DNA from: Taxawa tesnikishii (nom. ined.)
Lineage: Eukaryota; Ascomycota; Dothideomycetes; Dothideales
Length of the DNA stretch: 64,000 nt
Assembly (NCBI GenBank): GCA_030247885.1
Contig: JAPDRO010000025.1
Span: forward strand, 1-64,000
Reading direction: 5' to 3'
Made by a program: the position numbers and the translations under genes
Notes under the pieces: generated by a model
What the model saw: only the letters and a program-made list of their open reading frames with translations
The model's database searches: none
Told to the model about the DNA's origin: nothing
Shown: positions 59,546 through 64,000 of the stretch, piece by piece
Position numbering within the stretch: the stretch's first letter is position 1
Layout of the letters: every line of letters begins with the position of its first letter

Positions 59546-61206
59546 ATGACAGGTCCAAAACAACAGAACGGGTCCTCCAATGGCTCCTCCATCGTCCCGG
59601 ACACCCGGACCGTCCCTCCTATGGGCATGACCCCGAAACCTTCACCTCAGCCGCGCACTCCTCCATCCAAGAGATCACGAACTACTACACAAACCTACCT
59701 TCGCGGCCCGTCCTCCCGTCCGTCGAGCCCGGCTATCTGCGGAAGATCCTCCCCTCCAGCGCGCCTCAAGAATCAGAGTCATGGGAGCAGATCCAGAAAG
59801 ATCTGGAAGCAAAGATCATGCCGGGCATCACCCACTGGCAGTCGCCCAATTTCATGGCCTTCTTCCCCGCGAGCAGTACGTATCCCGGCATACTGGGAGA
59901 GATGTGGAGCGCGGCGCTCACCGCCCCCGCGTTCAACTGGCTCTGCAGTCCCGTGGTCACGGAGTTGGAGACGATTGTCCTGGACTGGCTGGCTCAGGCA
60001 TTGGCGTTGCCGAAGGGATTCATGAGTACTGGAGAGGGTGGTGGAGTCATCCAAGGCAGTGCTTCCGAGGCCATTGTGACGGTTGTCGTCGCAGCGAGGG
60101 AGAGATACGTGCGCCGAATGGTCGAAAGAGAGGGGATATCAGATGAAGAGGAGAAGGAAGACCGGATGTGCGAGTTGCGGCAGAAACTGGTCGCGTTGGG
60201 AAGTAAGCAGGCGCACAGCAGCACGCAGAAAGCCGCCGTGATTGCGGGAACCAGGTTCAGGAGTATCGAAACACACCGCGCGGACGGGTTCGCATTGACG
60301 GGCGAGAGCTTAAGGGAGAAGATCCGGGAGTGCAAGAGCAAAGGCTTGGAACCGTACTACCTGACCGTGACGTTGGGGACCACGAACACGTGCGCCGCCG
60401 ACCGCTTCGCCGAGATCGCAGCCGTGAAGGAAGAGTTCCCCGACCTCTGGATCCACGTCGACGCCGCATACGCAGGCGCCGCGCTCGTCCTCCCGGAATA
60501 CCACCACTACTCCAAGCAGTTCGATTCGTTCGACTCCTTCGACATGAACATGCACAAATGGCTCCTGACAAACTTCGACGCCTCGTGTCTCTTCGTACAG
60601 CACCGTCGCGACCTGACCGACGCCCTGAGCATCACCCCGGCCTACCTGCGCAACACCTTCTCCGATTCGGGCCTCGTGACCGACTACCGCGACTGGCAGA
60701 TCCCGCTCGGTCGCCGCTTCCGCGCGCTGAAGATCTGGTTCGTGATGCGCACGTACGGACTGCAGGGCATGCAGCACCACATCCGTCACCACATCAAGCT
60801 GGGCGACATGTTCGCCGATCTGGTCCGTAGCAGGAGCGACCTCTTCACCCTCCTGGTCGATCCGGCCTTCGCGCTCACAGTCTTGACCGTTAAGCCCCGG
60901 CGCCAAAGTGCCGTCGAGCCCGCCGATGTGGACGGTACGGATCCGAGACCCTACCAGGATAGCCAGGCGGCCGTGTTGCCGGCTCAGCAGGATGAGGAGG
61001 TTGAGGAGGCGAACGAGGTTACGAAGGAGGTGTATCAGCTCATCGATTCGAGGAGGGAGGTTTTCTTAACGAGCAGTGTGATCGGTGGCGTTTATGCCAT
61101 CCGCGTTGTGAGTGCGAATCCGTTGGCTGAGGAGAAGTATATCAGACGCGCGTTTGACATTTTGGTGAGCACGGCGGAGGAGGTGCTTGACAAGCGAGGG
61201 GATTGA
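59546..61206 (+). CDS. Aromatic-L-amino-acid decarboxylase (PLP-dependent)
   Basis: Decarboxylates tyrosine, DOPA, tryptophan or a related amino acid. The core has S-R-P-V-L-P-S-V-x-P-G-Y, F-M-A-F-F-P-A (Q-S-P-N before it), G-x-I-Q-G-S-A-S-E-A, H-V-D-A-A-Y-A-G-A-A (PLP-binding Asp) and N-M-H-K-W-L-L-T-N (the Schiff-base Lys at about 60558), then I-P-L-G-R-R-F-R-A-L-K-I-W. All are intact. The likely start is ATG 59546 (C-A-ATG-A), whose frame gives a Ser/Asn-rich leader. Homology then needs a move of one base near 59629 (G-M then D-P-E-T-F) to reach the main frame, which is open from 59383 to 61206. A low-complexity insert of about 35 residues, rich in Asp, Gln and Glu, lies near the C-terminus (60900-61020). 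No introns. Confidence 0.86.
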
Positions 61207-61876
61207 GTGGTGATGCGTGAGGCGATTGCACGAAGCATGCCAAACCCGCTTCTTGACTGCTATGAGCATCAACAGCACTCGCGCTGGGTGCTGGGCGCTG
61301 GGCGCTGGGTACTGGGTGCTGTCATATAGCGAGTGTACCTGTATAGAACTACATAGAATGCGCGGTAAAGCCACGACCGAGGGCGGGACGACTGGCACAT
61401 CGTCTCGTGGAAGAAAAGACCATTCTCGCTGAGTATCGAGACATGGAAGAATCACAGAATTATAGTCTTACCTCTCTTGGTACGCCTATAACAGACTAGA
61501 ATGTTGTTTCATTCGGTGGGGTTTGAAAAATCGCTGATGAAGTTGATGTGTAATAGGCAGCCTAGCAGAGAGTGCAGTTCGGCGTTGTCAGTGACAAGTT
61601 CATAGCGGGACATTATCCGCGGAAAACCCAGTAAGGATGACCATAATGCCAACACTCAAACCCTCCTTACCGCTTCCATGACAGAAACGCTGTCTTGCAA
61701 CAGTGTGCTGCGGGACTTCGTTCTTACACACGATGAGAGAACATACCAAAGTTCATTCAATGCGAAACCAGCGACTAGTCTACAAGCGCTGATACTCCTA
61801 TCCCTCCTGCTCAAAAGGTGATGGACCCATAACCGATGCGCGCGATGTTTGGCGCGCGCCGAATATCCGCTTAGGC
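61207..61876. other. Convergent intergenic region with a short GC-rich repeat
   Basis: Between the 3' ends of the decarboxylase and the next gene. It includes a run of about six GCTGGGC/GCTGGGT heptamers at 61282-61322 that contributes nothing to coding. No other feature seen. Confidence 0.5.
61282..61322 (+). repeat. Heptamer repeat (GCTGGGY, ~6 copies)
   Basis: GCGCTGGGTGCTGGGCGCTG and continuing in the same 7-base period with C/T and one A exchange. It lies just downstream of the decarboxylase stop codon. Confidence 0.85.
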
Positions 61877-63584
61877 TTAAGTGATGAGATCTGGGGTATG
61901 CTGGGATACAGCCTCTTCCGTAAGCGCCACTCCTCCGTCTACCTCAACCTCCGATCCCAGGCTGCTGGTACTGCTGTTGCGGCTACCAGAGCAGGCAATT
62001 CCCAAGCCCAGATACTGGCTCTTTTGAGTGGCGGCCACCAAGCTGCGGCCCTTCCTGTCGGTCACGTAGGCCATGTCGGCGTCGTCCTGGCTGACTTCGC
62101 ATTGTAACGAAGGTGTGTACTTGGTGAGAGGCGTAGACAACGCGATCGAAGAAGTGTCGCTGAAGGTGCGGGGCGAGGACGAGACGCTCCCGGAGACGCG
62201 GCGGAGCTTGCGGTGCTGGATGGTGGGAGACGGAGTAATTGAAATGCGTGGAGTCGGAATGTGCGTCTCTGAGCCCGTATCGGAGGAGGCGTGGTCGCCA
62301 TCCTCCATGGCGGAGATATCAGAGTTTGCGGAACTGTCGCTGGCGCTTGAACAAGTGGATGGGGTGACGTGCTCAGCGGTGTCCATGGCTTTCTCGGGCG
62401 TGCTAGGTGGAGCTTTTGGCACCTCAGTGGCGAGTGGTGTCTGAACGAGAGACTCCATGCTGTCGCTAAGAGGGAACCGCTTCGATGTCGGACGGACGAC
62501 GTGGGTGTCTGGCAAGAGTTAGAACACTGATACAATCCATTACATGGCTCACGGATGGGGCATTCGCCAGTGTCCGATAGGCCGTCTGCTAGATTCATGA
62601 CCCTCTGGTGGAGAACAATGGGGAGTGTCCGCCCGTCAGCAGTTGGCTTTGCCTCATGCCAACGAGGCTATGGTGAAGTGGCGTTGCGAGAAGCGATCAA
62701 CTGTCGAATGAACGGCATCTCTGAAAACACTGACGTTTCCATTATCTCGCTGACCACGTACCTTTGAGGCCAATGCCCCTAGTGATGTCTGCTCTCATGG
62801 TATGAAGTGAACGCATCTCAAATTCGTCGATTGATCTCTCTTCACCGTTGAGAACGGCCTCGATGGATGTGAAGAGGCGGTCCCGAAAGTATGGACGGCA
62901 ACTGTGGCAGGTCTTGAATGTGCAGATGGGTGAGGTAGACAGCCTCGCCACAGATACAAGTCTTGTGATCTTGTCTACAGCATCGTCGTCTTCACTGACG
63001 GAGGGCTCTTCGACTTCCTCTTCGTCTTTTGCCTGCTCTTCTGCCTCAGCAGGGTTCGGGGACGCCATGTCGCTTACGTTGGAGCTTTCACCAGCGAGAA
63101 CCGTTTCTGCAAGAACCTTGTGAACGTGCACTTTTTGCGCCTTGATGATCTCGATCTGCTCCGGAGTGTAGCCGCCAGCTTGGATCTGGGTTGTTATGGA
63201 CTTGCTCATTTCCAAAGCACGAAGCTCGTCCATGTTTACGGCGGGGCTGCTGCTGTCCATGAAGCTGTCGACAGGCGAAGCGATGTCTGTGGTGGCTTCA
63301 GGACGGAAATCTTGGGTGCAGAGGTAAACCCAGCCGAGCGGGGAGGGCCGGTGGCAGGCGTCGCAAGAATACGGCCCGTGAAGACGTTCGACTTGCATAT
63401 GGGTGCAACTGGGACGCGATCTGGAGCGAACGGTTCTGCTACGAGGAGCAGGTTCTCCGGCCTTGTGCGTGTCAGCGCCGCTCCGAACGAAAAGTAGGGA
63501 GCTTGTGCGTTCCGGCGTGTCGAACGGACAAGCGAGCGGGTATGAATACTTGGTGTTTTCGAGTAGTGAATGCGTGGGCCACAT
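61877..63584 (-). CDS. Conserved fungal protein with a Cys/His motif, unknown function
   Basis: Two exons with an intron at 62509-62761 (GTACGT donor, CTAAC branch point, CCAG acceptor) joining G-L-K to D-T-H-V-V. A cysteine-rich N-terminal motif, H-G-P-Y-S-C-D-A-C-H-R-P-S-P-L-G-W-V-Y-L-C, suggests a small zinc-binding site. There follow a helical region (Y-T-P-E-Q-I-E-I-I), an acidic stretch, a second Cys cluster (C-T-F-K-T-C-H-S-C-R-P-Y-F-R-D-R) and a long Ser/Thr-rich disordered tail. I recall the first motif from many ascomycete hypothetical proteins but no function. The start is uncertain: 63584 is the first Met giving a protein-like sequence, while a Met at 63761 stands in a CCATGG context and is followed six codons later by a GTAAGT donor (near 63743), so a short first exon is possible. 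Confidence 0.7.
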
Positions 63585-64000
63585 GATGTGATTTGACTGG
63601 GCGCGTGGTATTTCGCGTCGAATGTGGGCGGGGCAGAGCAGAGCAAAGCAGAGCAGAATGAAGCAGAACGAAGCGGGTAGTGGTGATGGTGGTGGTGGTA
63701 GTGGTGGTCCAATCGGGAAGGCGCGATCAAGGAACACACTTACTTGGTGGATGACTGCCATGGCTGCAGTGCACGTGTTCCCTGGATGAATTGTTTCGGA
63801 CAAGGAAGTGTGATGAAAGGCGGGAGGAGCATGAAGAAGGAAGGCGAAGTTCACGCGTCCTTGAACCGAAAGGGCAGGCACGCAACGACGATGCTCTGCA
63901 ACCCTCAAGACTTGGCGCTCGCTCCGCAGTCAACCATCATCATTACCATATCGACACAACAAATTTTCTTCGCACGAACTCCTCACTTTGTGCCTTTGGT
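63585..64000. other. 5' region of the last gene, with purine/pyrimidine-rich microsatellites
   Basis: Contains GCAGA-type repeats (63630-63670) and a GTGGTG-rich run (63680-63712). An open minus-strand frame passes through them and yields low-complexity Pro/His, so it is unlikely to be coding throughout. The window ends before any further gene can be seen. Confidence 0.5.

Noticed and set aside
60310-60906. 198-codon minus-strand frame within the decarboxylase
   Set aside because: Shadow of a high-GC coding region; the + strand has the PLP-binding lysine motif.

Overview
This window is the left end of a filamentous ascomycete (Pezizomycotina) chromosome. It opens with about 17 copies of the CCCTAA telomere repeat. 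The genes have short GT-AG introns (about 46-70 bp, with CTAAY or CTGAC-like branch points), DUF3292 and OrsD/RecQ-type genes, and RIP-type mutation. A Dothideomycete is the likeliest source, but that is inference from gene style only.

Layout: (1) 1-1.45 kb: telomere, a CACT tetranucleotide tract, an almost guanine-free T/C/A tract, AT-rich DNA and a 24-bp minisatellite. (2) 1.46-5.9 kb, minus strand: a telomere-linked RecQ-like helicase gene (OrsD zinc-finger N-terminus plus helicase) reading towards the telomere; it is broken only by five single-base losses. (3) 5.9-9.5 kb: a motif array, fragments of a Fot1-like transposon, and a GC-normal island carrying a membrane acyltransferase gene. 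(4) 9.5-42.2 kb: a 32.6-kb AT-rich block nearly stripped of CpA/TpG, the mark of saturating RIP. Inside it I resolve a Fot1/Pogo-like transposon split by an ~18.9-kb insertion that holds a Plavaka-like transposase remnant, a Tc1/mariner transposase remnant, and two 1847-bp Fot1-like copies in inverted orientation. (5) 42.2-64 kb: ordinary genes. These are a DUF3292 membrane protein, a damaged unknown gene, an MFS transporter, a membrane-anchored beta-lactamase-like protein lacking its catalytic residues, an M20 amidohydrolase, an amino-acid permease remnant, a Dal5-like MFS transporter, a tyrosyl-DNA phosphodiesterase, an aromatic amino-acid decarboxylase and a conserved cysteine-motif protein. 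The run of transporters, hydrolase and decarboxylase looks like a nutrient-uptake and catabolism neighbourhood, but no single pathway is evident.

Two cross-cutting observations matter most. First, at least seven otherwise well-conserved host genes are each interrupted by one-base losses, all in the same direction and mostly beside G or C runs. That looks more like consensus undercalling than decay. Second, the first 850 bases contain a single G on the + strand, an extreme strand asymmetry that strand-symmetric RIP cannot explain.
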